DNA of 64,000 nucleotides from Magnolia sinica. Its lineage: Eukaryota > Streptophyta > Magnoliopsida > Magnoliales > Magnoliaceae. The stretch's first letter is position 1, and each line of letters opens with the position of its first letter. Shown here piece after piece: positions 12,401 to 24,650 of this stretch. The translations under genes were made by a program, and so were the position numbers. The notes beneath the pieces were generated by a model that made no database searches, had not been told where the DNA came from, and was given only the letters and a program-made list of their open reading frames with translations. The stretch lies in contig NC_080575.1 of NCBI RefSeq assembly GCF_029962835.1, forward strand, positions 61,483,493 to 61,547,492. Direction: 5' to 3'.

Positions 12401-15344
12401 TGACCGATTTACCGACTATGATTATCGATCGATCCCGATTGTCGTGACCGATTTACCGATTCTGATTATCGATCAATCCCGATTGTCGTGACCGATTTGC
12501 TGATTTTGATTATCGATCGATTTCGATTATCGTGGCCGATTGCCGATTGACATGACTGATTTGCCGATTCTGATTATCGATCGATTTCCATTGTCGCGAC
12601 CGATTGCCAATTCAGATTGACGTGACCGATTTGCCGATTCTGATTATCGATTGATTCCGATTGTCATGACCGATTGCCGATACCGATTGACATAACCGAT
12701 TTGCTGATTCTGATTATTGATTGATTCCGATTGTCATGACCGATTGTTGATACCGATTGACGTGACCGATTTGCTGATTCTGATTATCGATTGATTCCGA
12801 TTGTCGTGACTGATTTGCCGATTCTGATTATCGATTAATCCGATTGACATGACCGATTTACCGATTTTGATTATCGATCGATTCCGATTATTATGACCGA
12901 TTACCGATCCGATTGTCGTGACCGATTTTCCGACTCTGATTATTGATCGATCCCGATTGTCGTGACCGATTTACCGACTATGATTATCGATCGATCCCGA
13001 TTGTCGTGACCGATTTGCCGATTCTGATTATCGATTAATCCCGATTGTCGTGACCGATTTGCTGATTTTAATTATCGGTCGATTTCGATTATCGTGGCCG
13101 ATTAACGATTGACATGACTGATTTGCCGATTCTGATTATCGATCGATTTCGATTGTCATGATCGATTGCTAATTCTGATTGACATGACCGATTTGCCGAT
13201 TCTGATTATCGATCGATCGTCGATTCCGATTGTAGAGGCCGATTCCGATTGTCGAGGCCCAATGAGATGCATATGCGACCCGTATTTGAGGCCCATTGTG
13301 ATGTGCATTTGGCCCATGTTTGAGGCCCAATTTGATGTATATACGACCCTTATTTGAGGTCGTTGTGATATGTATTCAACCCGTATTTAAGGCCCAATGT
13401 GATGTATATGAGGCCTATGTGGTGAGGCCCATTGTGATGCATTTGAGGGCCAAGCGATGGAGCCCATTGTGATGTATGTTAGGTCCATGTGAGAGGCTCA
13501 TCGTGATGTATATTAAGCTCTTGAGTGATGCCCATGGTGTTGTATATTTGGCCCTTGTATGAGGTCATGGGTCCACTATACGTTAGACTCTATGTGGGTC
13601 ATTCCTTGGGGGCAATGTTGGTTAAATGTCCACATTGTCGAGGTCGATTATCGATGTCGATATTAATACCGATTATGAGTATGTGACCGCATAACATTAC
13701 GATACATGTCATACGCATCATCTGCATGTTTGTTATGAAATGTGGTTGACCATTGCATATGACATTGGGCATGTTGTTATGAGACTCCCTGATAGGCAGA
13801 GATTTGTCTCACATGAGTACACGGTATGCGCAGGATTGATGCATGACTGGATTGTACGACTCATGCATCTTGCATTATGTGTTGTGATTATTCTTTTATG
13901 CCCTAGCGACATCAGGGTCGTAGCCTAGTATTTCGTGGATGGCCGGATGGTTAGTTTGAGCATATGGGCACTTTGGATGTCCGTGGGTGAAAGTCCTTAA
14001 ACTCCCATGGCTAGGTGATGCTCCAACGTCTAGACCGAGTGGAAGACATGAGCGCCGAGTGTTGACTACTAGGAGGCCGCACTTCCCTCTGTGTCATGGT
14101 CGGTTGAGAGAGGGTGTGGCCTTATTCGCCTAAGTGAGGGAGCTGTAAGCTAGGCTAAGTTTGACCGGCTCATAAATGGGTTCGCTATCAACGAGCCGGG
14201 TTAATATTGGCAAGCAGGTAATGAGGTCTTTTTCACTCGCTAGGCTGCGCTATCGGCAGGGGCGGTAGCTAGCTTGGAGTGTACTAGACCCCAGTGATGA
14301 TCCCAGAGATGTACAATACTTATATGTGGACTTACTGAGTAGCAGTTGTGTACTCAGCATTTGATTAATTCATTCATTCACTATCCACTCAGGTTAGTGG
14401 TACGCAACTACTTGTTGTGTACCTGCGTGATGGCAGGGGTTTCGGTGGGGCGGGCGACTACCCTGAGATCGGGAGTTTACCACATTGAGTCCGACTATCC
14501 AAATTTAGGTATGGGACTGGTTTGGATAGAAGTCCTTGGTGGTGGGCATAACTTGGGATACTACGTACTATCATCCCGACTTCACACTCCGAGATGGTCA
14601 TTTCATTCGCACCGCATACCACATTGCATCTGATACTTAGCATTTTAAGTTGCTATGTTTATGCATTATACGGCCTAGATAGATCGGTATTCATGGACTC
14701 ATCAGATTTGTATATTGCATTGCATCGGAGGCATGATATTTTGCTTGTTGTCTCGGCATTGCATAGTTGATCTACATTGCTCCATCGATATGATATTCGT
14801 TTTTATTATAATTTTGTATCGCATAATGTCATGGTATTCATGGGCCTATCAGTATGTTTTCGTATCACTCTGATTTCGTATGATTCATGATCTTGTTAGT
14901 GTTTTGATATTGTATGATTATGCGTTTATCAGTATTTCCGCTTACTCTGATTACTCTGATATTGCTTACTTGGCACTTACCTTATGCACACACTTTCACC
15001 ACCCACTAAGCTTTCTATTAGCTTATGCATGATGCAGGTAATGTTAGGTTGCAGCAGCATTGAGCCTGGAGCGTGCAGCGATTTTTTAGAGCTTTGATTT
15101 ATTTTATTTATGTACTTCCCTCTCAGTATTGTACTCAAGCGATTATATTAGTGGATATGTGATGATGATGTTGCCTTTGTGATTTGGGTAATCTTGTGGT
15201 TATGCTCATTACGAGATAAATGTACATTGAAATCCTCCTTGTAAGATCCCAGATCGGAATAACATATATACGCTGAGAGCCGAGAATGGGGTACTACGGT
15301 CAGCTGATGAGGAATTTTGTGAGCCCGGTTTCCAAGTTGGGGCA
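9500..15344 (+). mobile_element. LTR copy 2 (complete, 5845 bp)
   Basis: It runs from TGTAAGTCCCGTATCC to GGGGCA and is the only copy with both borders. Sequence equivalent to 3395-5800 of copy 1 appears identical: every reading frame translates the same. By contrast 13890-14460 differs heavily from 7620-8165 by substitutions and indels, then identity recovers. Near 15240-15340 it again carries deletions relative to copy 1. Such a patchwork fits either gene conversion or uneven consensus quality. Confidence 0.85.
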
Positions 15345-15747
15345 GAAGTTGGTATCGAGCATAACTTGGGAATACAGGATAACATCACATATCTACGATA
15401 GCTACCTTACACTCTACGATTGTTGAGAACTTAGAATGATTAGATCCCCTAGTTCGAATAACTTAGAGATTTTTCGATATAGCTCCCTACCGTTGAGATT
15501 GGAGGCTGCATAGTATTCAAGCTGTTTCGATCATTTCTGACCGGGATCCGAGGATCGGTGGGGTCATCTAGTGCTAATGAGGCATTTTGGGAGCAAGAGG
15601 TTGAGATTCGTAGGCCTTGTCCCCATCTCTTAAGTGATTGATTATGTTGGCATGTTGTGTTACGATAGGATTTTCCTCCCTTGGTGAACTCTATATTGGT
15701 TTGTGATTTAAATTTCGAGGACGAAATTTTTATGTGGAGGGGAGAGT
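15345..15747 (+). mobile_element. Minimal internal domain 2 (403 bp)
   Basis: It is equivalent to 9085-9499 with many small deletions. The primer site is damaged (TGGTATCGAGC at 15350-15360, one A missing). The polypurine tract GTGGAGGGGAGAGT (15734-15747) leads into the TGTAAG of LTR 3 at 15748. Most differences from copy 1 are one- or two-base losses, which may be sequencing error. Confidence 0.75.
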
Positions 15748-18700
15748 TGTAAGACTTGTACGTACTGTTTCATAGGCTTTCGCGGTCCTCCAGGTATTGG
15801 CGACCCGCGATCTATAACTAGCGTTTGCGCACGATCCTGAGTGTCCCATATATCTGAGTCGGTTCAATCCGAGACTTGTATCATTACGACCGCGCCATCG
15901 CGTGGTTCCAACGCCGCGACGCGCGCACCGATACCTCGGCCAGAGATGTGGGCCCGTGTTCGATTCGAGGAAAACGCCGCGCATTTGTAAACCCAAGACA
16001 ATCTTTCAAATCAATCACATCCCATCCCATCAATCAATCCCATCAATCACCTCACATGTCAAGTACAACACTCATCCCCAAGCAACCCCAAAGTCAAAGC
16101 AACCTTACATGTCAAGTACACCTATCACTCCATCACCTTTCACCCATCCCTCACCCATCACTCACACATCTCTCTCTCTCTTACAATTCTCTCTCTCTCA
16201 TTTCTCAAACCTATCTCCCAAGCAACCCAACGTCCAAGCTCCTCCAATCTCCATGAGAGAGCTTGGTGTGGCCCACCTTCCTACCACCCAATCCCACCAT
16301 CTAAAGTCCATCTCAACCGTTGAAAACGTTCCCTCGGAGCTCTAGACGCTATAGGCGGAAGAAGAGGAGATCTTGAGGTGGGTGATCTAACCGTTGATTT
16401 TGTTATTTGAGGGCCCACATAGGGTGTGACCCATCTTGATGTATGCATTATATAGGGAGGGCCCATAGTGGCGGGGTCCCTCCCCTCCACCGATCTCTCT
16501 CTCTCCTTCCCTCTCTCTTTTACTTTGTGTATGATGGCCCACCTTGATGTATGATCCATGCCGTCCAACCAAGTGGACCAAACCGGATGCCCACCCACGT
16601 GGACCCCACCTATCCCCGCTGTCCGTCCTCAAACAGACCTGGATGGGAGGGAAATCACAAATATCAGCCCTATTAGAGCTGTTGTTGGGCCACACGTGTG
16701 GACACCTATAGTATGGATTTTATCCATGCCACCACCGTCCAGTCCCTGGACGGTGGGATGGAACTTGATGTGAGCCTTATCCCCACCGTCCATTGCTTGG
16801 ACGTGGGGCTTCCTTGATGAGTGAGTGGGATCCACGCCGTCCATGGGGCCCACGTAATATATGTGTTTTATCCCTACCGTCCATATCACTGAACGGTGAG
16901 CCCACCACTGATAAATGTGTTGCATCCCTCCTGGACGCTGGTACAAAAATAAAATAGAATAATATAAAATAAAATATCAGTTTGGTTCAAAAACGGGTGG
17001 GCCACACTGACGTGGACCCACCTTGATGGATTGTATTCCTTCACCGTCTGTCCAGTCGAAGGAATGAGGTAGGTTCAGATATCAGGTGGAGCACACCACC
17101 GTCCAAATCATGGGCCCGCCTTAATGATGGTCATCCGGACCGTCCAGCCCGTGTGAAGAGAAAACACAAATGGTAGCTTGATCCAATATGGGGTCCACCA
17201 TCTTGACGTGCTACATCAGCTGTGGGACCCACCTGACAGCCATGTATCATCCAGGCCGACCGTCCACTGGCCTGGATAAAATGAAAACACAGATATCAGC
17301 TTGGTACAAGCTAGTGGGCCACACGTGTGGACCCACCAGATGTACGTATTTCATCCATTTCACCCACCGTCTAGCCCTGGACGGTGGGGACCCATTAATG
17401 TTTTATCTATGCTGTTCATCTTGATTGCGTGGGACCCACCTTTCGTGTATGTGTTACATACACGCCGTCCGTGGATCCCATCCACGTGGCCCACCCTCAG
17501 GTGATGTGTGGTTTTGATCCACACCGTCTAAATCATGGGACCCACCTTGCTTGTGTTCTAATATCCACACCGTCCATGTCTGGACAGTGCAGAGAGATCT
17601 GCCATGATCTATGTATTTTATACTCTGTCCATCCATTTTCATGGTGTAGGGCCCACCCACACATGTGGCACGTGTGGGGGAGGGACCCACCTTGATGTAT
17701 TTATTTTATATCCTCAGTGTTCGTACATAGACGTGTTGTGGGACCCACCATTATATATGTGTTTTATTCAACAGTTCGTCCGTCCTGGACGGGTGGGGCC
17801 CACACTGATGTGTCTTGTATCCCCACCGTTCATTTGGACGGTGCTGAGTAAGGCCCACCTTGATGGCATATGTATATTCACACCATCCATGCCTTTGACA
17901 GTGGTAGGGACCATCATGACGTATGTCTTATCCCTGCTATCTGTCCATGGAATGCACCATGGTGTATCCATCTTATCCTCACCGTGATGCAAGTATTGTA
18001 TATCTATGCCGCCCATTGATGCAGCGCCCACTTGTCGTTTATGAGGCCCATTGGTGCGACCCGTTGGTGCGGCCCATATGATGCGGCCAATTTGATTGAG
18101 GCACACATGATGCGGCCCGATTTGATGTATTCGGGGCCCATGCATTTCGACCCATTTGATGTATATGAGGCCCGGGTGCAGGGCTCACCTGTTATGAATT
18201 TGAAGCCCGTGTGATGAGGGGCCAACGTGATGTGTATGATGCCTAGGTGCAGGGCCCAACTCTTGTGTATTTGAGGCTCGTGTGATGAGGGACCAATGTG
18301 ATGTATTTGAGACCTAGGTGCAGGGCCCACCGGTTGTATATTTAAGGCCCGTTGAGATATGTGATTTCACCATGATGTATGTAATGATGTTTATGTGGGC
18401 CACTCCTTGGGATTAATGTTGGTTAAATGTCCATTGATGGGAAATGATGGTTGAGTCACTATATCTTCCAGGCTGTGCATCTTAGATTACGAATGCATAG
18501 GCCGATTATGTAACGATTTACCGACTGATTATCGATCGATCCCGATTTCGTGACCGATTTTTCGATTATCGATCGATCCCGATTCGTGACCGATTTACCG
18601 ACTATGATTATCGATCGATCCCATGCGTGACCGAACGATGATTATCGATCAATCCCGTGTCGTACACCGATTTGCTCGATTTTGATTATCGACGATTTCG

Positions 18701-19009
18701 ATTATCTGGCCGATTGCCGATTACGAGATTTGCGATTCGATTATCGATCGATTTCCATTATCCAGACCAATTCCGATTACGTGACCGATTTGCCGATTTC
18801 GATTATCGATTCTGATTGTCATGACCGATTGCCGATCGTCGAGACATAACCGATTCTGATTCGATTATTGATTGATTCGATTGTCATGACCGATTGTGGA
18901 TTTCGATTGACGTGACCGATTGTCGATTATCGATTGAGTGATTTTCGTGATCGATTTGCCGATTCCCGATTATCGATTAATCCGATTGACATGACCGATT
19001 ACCAATCTA

Positions 19010-19780
19010 TTTCAGACTTTAGCCCAAACAAGGATAATCAAATATCCACTATTGACTTTGCCACCTTTACCAAGGGCTAGATTATCATCTTCCCGTATGT
19101 GACATGTATGGCTAATCTATATCCATTTGAGCCATTTGGTTTATTGATCATTATCTGCCACTTATATACTGTATGCAAAGAATAGCCACACTATATACAG
19201 TTGCACCCAAGGCCTAGTATCCATCTAAAAGAATATTAAAATAATGTCAAATTAGAGGGCCACTTGAGCAATTGACATTGCAATTCATACCAGACAGATG
19301 GTCGTAAGCCTATATCACGTCCAATCATTGGCTAATATGAGTAGTCACGATGGGCCAACAAATAATGGATTTCCATAGTCCAATCAAGGACATTATAATT
19401 TGCTCAGTGCCATACTATATCAAAAGCAGATGGCAATAATGAAATATAAGTGGCCAAATGTGGCACACAAGTACACATTCATTAACCGTCTAGACGACAT
19501 GGTTATAGTTTCGATCGCTATCAGGGCCACACCTACAGCTGCATGTATAGTCTCGTAATGATGGTCATCTACATTGTGTAAAACCAAGGCCCATGGGCAG
19601 CGTCCATGCCACGCATATCTGCAGCGTGATCACTGCCATCTTTCATGGTGAACGCGGTTCGACCAACAATCTGTCAAGGTGACCACCTGATATATCAATC
19701 CCCTGTTATAGGGTGGCCCAATTATATTGCACTAAGCATGCCACCTCGGTAGTATTCACACGTTTTTCCCAATGGGCCTT
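19010..19780. other. Unassigned sequence inside LTR 3
   Basis: It shows no match to the corresponding LTR interval of copies 1-2 and no gene or repeat I can name. It contains host-like phrases (GGGCCACA, GATGGTCATC). It may be a genuine insertion or filler from elsewhere in the assembly. Confidence 0.4.
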
Positions 19781-20955
19781 TGGACCACCACAATTTTACC
19801 CATCTTTCAATATCCACCCTCTCCAATCCCCTTTCCCTTGGGCAGTTCCCATCCCCACAAATCCCCTTAAAGTCCTAATTAATTCCCATTTTCCCCAAAA
19901 AATCTTAATTTTCCCCCTTTTTTTCCCAAGCCCCCAAAACCCCCTTTGAGGGAATTTTGGGGGGGCCCTTTCCCCCTCCAACCCCCATTTTGGGCCCCCA
20001 AACCTTTCCCAAAAAAACATCCCCATTTTTTTCCCACAACACAATTTAAGCCCAACCCCCCCCAAACCAAATGAGTATATACACTGCTACAGGATCACGT
20101 GGACAGTATAACCATTCTATTCGGATTGTCCGCCCACCTATAACATTGCATAGGAACCAGCCTCCTAAAAAGGGGGAAAAAAAAAAATAAGGGTTTTTTC
20201 CAAGGGGAACCTTGTGGTTTACCTTCCCTCCCTTTAAATTTACCCCCCCGTAAACTTCCCCGGGGCCTTCTTAGGGGAAAGGGGAAAAAGGGGCCCCTTT
20301 AAAATTTGGGGCCCTACCTTATTTTTAGGGAGCCCCCAATTGACCCCGATTTGAAATAAAAGGGGTTTTCCCCCCAAAGGGTTTTCCCCCCCCCCCCCCT
20401 TTTTTACCATTTTTGGGAATTTTGGTTGGAAAAGGGGACCCCACCGGGCCCACCCAGGGCCCCCCCAAATCCCCCCGGCCTTAAAAACCCAAAGGGGAAA
20501 GGGGAAACCAAATATGAATTGGCCTTTTTGGGGGCCCCAACCTGTCACCCCGGGGGGAAAAACCCACCGGTTTAAATTTTCCCCCCGGGTGTATTTACCT
20601 TTACCCCCCAGGGGGGGGGGGCCCTTTTTTTAATTTTTTGGGATTTGGGGCCCATTTCTATTTATATTAAATCCCTCCTTTTTTAACCAAAAAGGGGACC
20701 CCCACCCCGTATGGTGACCCTTTTGTTTTTTCCCAATTTAAATTTGAAAATTATCCCCATTTGGGAAATTTTCCCCGGGGCCCATTTGGGGGTTTCCCCT
20801 TAAATTTTTGTTAAAGGGAAGGGGGTTTATTATTCCCCACCCCGAAAAACTGGGGCCCCCTTTAAATTGGTCCCATGGGGCCCCCCTTTAAAACCAAATG
20901 AGCCCTTGATTTTTCCTTTGTACGGTCATATTTTGGGAAAAAAATTTTAAAACCC
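19781..20955. other. Homopolymer-rich block, probably low-quality sequence
   Basis: The composition is abnormal: successive runs of 3-14 identical bases (AAAA, CCCCC, TTTTT, GGGGG), for example CCCCAAAACCCCCTTTGAGG near 19934 and a 14-base C run near 20387-20399. This resembles untrimmed low-quality base calls, not any plant repeat. Open frames of 78-102 codons here (19713-19949, 19796-20065, 20240-20548) should not be treated as genes. Confidence 0.7.
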
Positions 20956-21349
20956 CCCTGATTTGCGTTTATCGATTTCCGCTTACTCGATTACTTGATT
21001 TGCTTACTTGGCACTTACCTTATGCACACACTTTCACCACCCACTAAGCCTATATGCACGATAGATGTGTGCGGGTAATGTTAGGTTGCAGCAGCATTGA
21101 GCCGGAGCGTGCAGCGATTTTTTTTAGAGCTTTGATTTATTTTATTTATGTACTTCCCTCTCAGTATTGTACTCAAGCGATTATATTAGTGGATATGTGA
21201 TGATGATGTTGCCTTTGTGATTTGGGTAATCTTGTGGTTATGCTCATTACGAGATAAATGTACATTGGAAATCCTCCTTGTAAGATCCCAGGATTGGAAA
21301 TCTGGCATATATACGCTGGGAGCCGAGAATGGGGTACTACGGAGGCTGT

Positions 21350-21444
21350 CCTCATTGTCTTAGTATAATAATCAAGGTGGGGCCCATGGTTGGACCAACC
21401 ACCATAATAATTCGATGTGTGTATCAAGTGGGTTTCACGGTGTA
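21350..21444. repeat. 95-bp direct repeat, right copy, flanking the LTR array
   Basis: Identical to 3152-3246. To its right the sequence continues CCCACCAAGTTTTGG, plausibly the native continuation of the left flank before the array was inserted or joined in. Confidence 0.9.
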
Positions 21445-21814
21445 CCCACCAAGTTTTGGATCAAACTAATATTTGTGTTTTCAGTCCAACTTATAAGAAA
21501 TAACCTTATGAATGTTCGAATGGCATATAAACATCACAGTGGAGCCCAGGATCAGTGAGTCCCACAAGAAGTTCTAAGACAAGCAGATATTTGTGTGGTC
21601 CTTTCATCCGGATATATGTAACCATTTGAACAAGTTGAATCGCAAACTAGGATCATGGAGGGGCCCGCTCAGGAGTTATACAAATCAAATTAGCCTCAAA
21701 TTTGGTACATACATTGTCTATCAAGTCTACATCCATCATACAAAATTTGAGATTAATGGGAGCATATTAGGTGAGACCTTGAGTCCACCGAGGTGGATGA
21801 GACCCTTAATTGTA

Positions 21815-22230
21815 GGCCCTCTATGATGTATGTGACTACATCCACGCCATCCATCCATATTAAAAGCTCATTTTAGGGTATGATAAAAAAAAAAATGTAG
21901 TTCCAAATCCCAAATGGACCATAGTATAGGAAACAACAGTGATTAACCATTAAAAACTTCTTGTAGGCCACAAAAGCTTTGGATCAAGATGATATTTGTG
22001 TGGTCTCTTCATCTTGGTGTTTGTGACCTTATCAACAGATTGGATGCCAAATAAATATTCTGGTGGAATCCATGAAGTTTTTAATGGTGGGGATTCAATC
22101 ACGGCTGTTTCTTGTGGTATGGTCCACCTAAGATTTGAGTCGGTTCCATTTTTGGGATCGTGCCCTAAAAGAGCTTTCAAAATGGTTGGACAGTGTGAAT
22201 TTAAGGCATGTACATCGCTATGACCCCACA
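21815..22230. mobile_element. Palindromic MITE-like element (GGCCCACC/CCGTCC family)
   Basis: The left half reads GATGTATGTGACTACATCCA...CCATCC...CTCATTTTAGGGTATGA and the right half ATGGTCCACCTAAGATTTG...CCCTAAAAGAGCTTTCAAAATGG, near mirror images. The centre carries GATCAAGATGATATTTGTGT and GTGACCTTATCAACAGATTGGATG, hallmarks of this family in the window. Ends are eroded and no target duplication is identified. Confidence 0.55.
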
Positions 22231-22389
22231 TCCAGGGGTCCCACCCACCCCAGTGGATCTGGGATCTCACCTAATCCACTCTCGAGATTAATTAGATATT
22301 TGTGGATCTCACAAATCCTGAACTTTCAGAAGGGTATAAATGTTGACCACTGCGGTGGACAGCAAACCTGGTCTGAATTACATTAATCG

Positions 22390-23610
22390 AACGAATGGGT
22401 TAGACAGATTGGATTGACCCTAAATTTGGTACATACATTGTCCATCAAGTCTACTATCATTACACAAAATTTAGGACCAATCAAATATCTATGGGCCCCA
22501 CAATCTAATATGTTTTGAGGGGTGTCAGTACTAACTACTGCATTAGATAACAAAGTAGGTTGGAATTACATAAATCAGATGGAGTGGTTAGACTGATCAG
22601 ATTGACCCAAAATTTGGAACATACATCATTCATCAAGTCTAGTATCATCACAGAAAATGTGGGATCTATCATATATCTGTGGACCCCAAAATCTTGTCCG
22701 TTTTGAAGGGTGTCAATGATGACCACTACATTGGATAACAAATTTGGTCTGAATTGCATAATCAAATGAATGGGTTAGACCAATGGGATTGACCCAAAAT
22801 TTAGTACATACATTCTCTATCAAGTCTATTATCATATCACAAAATTTGGGACTAATTGGATATCTGTAAACTCTATAAATCCGGGTCGTTCAAAAAGGTG
22901 TTATTGTTGACCACTACACTGGACAACAAACCTAGTGTGAATTACATTAATCGGATGAAGGGATTAAAAATATCAAATTAAGCCCAAATTTGGTACATAA
23001 TGGTCCATTAAGTCTAACATCATCACCCAAAATTTAGGATCTATTATATATCTGTGGGCCTCACAATCTGATCTAGTTTGAGGGGTGTTAGTGCTGACTA
23101 GGACAAAAAAACTAGGTCTGAATTATGTGGATTAGATGCAAGGTGTAGATTGATTAGATTGACCCAAATTTTGGCACATACATCGTCCATCAAGTATATT
23201 ATCATCACACAAAATTTGGGATTTATTAGATATATGTGGACGCGACAATCTGGTCTATTTTGGAAACCACTATACTAGACAACAAATCTGTTCTAAAATG
23301 CATTAATCAAATACAGGGGTTAGGCCAATCGAATTGATCCCAAATTTGGTACATAGATGGTCCATTAAGTCTACTCATCCCACAAAATTTGGGATCTATC
23401 AGATATCCGTGGGCCCAAGTAATCTGGTCCATTTTAAAGGGTGTCAGTGTTGACCATTGCACTAGATAGTAAACATAGTCTAAATTGCATAAATCAAACG
23501 AAGGGGTTAAACCAAGCTGATTGACCCCATATTTGATACATAGATTCTTTATCAAGTATGTGATCATCACACAGAATTTGGGCCCCACAAACACAATCAA
23601 AGTATAAAAA
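22390..23610. repeat. Diverged ~180-bp tandem repeat, about 6.5 copies
   Basis: Anchors TTGACCCAAAATTTGGTACA followed by CAT...CATCAAGTCTA occur near 22424, 22603, 22789, 22981, 23158, 23335 and 23521, a spacing of 178-192 bases. Each unit continues TCATCACACAAAATTTGGGA, ATCTGTGGGCCC and GTTGACCACTACACTGGA. A lone relative sits at 21690-21775, about four periods upstream. The 180-bp period resembles plant satellite units, but the copies are very diverged and few. Confidence 0.8.
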
Positions 23611-23873
23611 AGAAAATCATGTAGAAACACATACACATAAGTGAGCCTCCATAGGATTCAATATCTTTCATTCACATGCTTCCCCAAAGGAATTTCATTC
23701 CCATAAATCCTCAATGGGCTAGCCCACTTGGATGTGGTTTAGGGCCACCCAAAAACCACCATAATCTCATGTTGGGGCCCACTTTAATATACATAAAGAA
23801 TAAATGAAAGAAAAACAAGGGTTAGATCCAACCACCTTATGTTTGGATGGCTTGGATCCCCCTCCTATGGTGG

Positions 23874-23904
<31 letters not shown>

Positions 23905-24299
23905 CTAAATTTTTTCTTGCTAGAAATGTCTTCCCACCTTGGTTAGCCCTCTTTTGTGTAGAGATTAACCATAGGTTAGGAGCAATGTTAGTTTATTTAG
24001 GTTAGCTAGTTAGTAGGGTATGATGACATCGCATGGCCATGGCTCATACATGGGAGGATGATGTATCACAAGGAGAATTTGCACGTGGTGTAAGTAAAGT
24101 GAGATGTCACATGGAGAATGTGCATGTGGTATAAGTGGGGTGAGGTGTCATGTGCATGTGGTCCATGTGTGGTGAGTAAATCATGACATCATGGTGAGGT
24201 GTGGATTAGGAGAGTGGAGAGTGTTGACATTCTCCACTAAGGCATGAAATGTGCTTTCTAGGATCGTCCATGGACTATAGGCCCAAGCCCATATGAAGC
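23611..24299. other. Intergenic DNA with (CT)n and short word repeats
   Basis: A CT microsatellite lies at 23879-23907. From 24050 to 24180 phrases such as GAGAATTTGCACGTGGTGTAAG and GAGAATGTGCATGTGGTATAAG repeat about 45 bases apart. No gene is seen. Confidence 0.4.
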
Positions 24300-24650
24300 G
24301 TGTATATGCAGAGGTCTTCGCACACTTGTGTTTTCAAGTTCTTTGCAACGTATGTTACAAACGGAGTGCCGCACGGACGAACAGATGGTACTTTTGCCAT
24401 CAGGGCAACATGGCAGTTGATATGGCAGAAGTTTCAAGATCTTGAGGTTTGGGTCACCTAGGTGCGTACTATGCACAAACATTTGGGTTCTTCGTGGTGT
24501 ATCTTACAAAAGAAGTGTCGCACGAACAAACGGATGGTACCTCCATGATTTGTGCAACATGCCGGTCAATATGACGGGAGTTACAAGGTCTCAAGTTTGG
24601 AACACCCAAGTGCGTACTACGCACGAACAGTTTGAGTCCCTCTCTGAGGC
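24300..24650. repeat. Two-copy ~149-bp tandem duplication
   Basis: GTTACAAACGGAGTGCCGCA near 24354 matches CTTACAAAAGAAGTGTCGCA near 24504. Both are followed by CGAACAxACxGATGGTAC, an ATATGxCxGxAGTTxCAAG segment and CACCxAxGTGCGTACTAxGCAC. It is similar to short duplicated blocks in old LTRs. Function is unknown. Confidence 0.6.

Larger units (their letters stand above)
3247..21349 (+). mobile_element. Tandem array of a Tekay/Del-like LTR element with giant LTRs
   Basis: Three LTR copies (3247-9084, 9500-15344, 15748-21349) are separated by two short internal segments (9085-9499, 15345-15747). LTRs begin TGTAAG and end in CA (GTGACA in copy 1). The internal part starts with a TGGTATCAGAGC primer site and ends with a gypsy-type tail TTTCGAGGACGAAATTTTTA plus a purine tract. 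These ends are typical of plant Ty3/gypsy Tekay/Del chromoviruses, known to use initiator tRNA-Met. No gag or pol is present, so the unit is non-autonomous. LTR-int-LTR-int-LTR order suggests unequal recombination between elements, or collapse and expansion during assembly. Confidence 0.85.
15748..21349 (+). mobile_element. LTR copy 3 (interior replaced, 3' end truncated)
   Basis: It starts TGTAAGACTTG. Segment 15960-18420 is almost identical to copies 1 and 2; the only change noted is a G-to-A near 17970. At about 18430 the sequence abruptly becomes deletion-rich. From 19010 to 20955 no LTR homology is seen. At 20956-21349 the LTR tail (equivalent to about 8640-9020) returns. The final ~60 bases, including the GTGACA end, are missing. 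Confidence 0.75.

Noticed and set aside
19713..20548. Open frames in the homopolymer block
   Set aside because: The sequence looks like low-quality base calls; proteins rich in G, K, P, F and W runs are artefacts.
3152..21444. 95-bp repeat as a genuine target-site duplication
   Set aside because: LTR integrases of this class generate about 5 bp, and the LTR termini themselves are missing at both borders.
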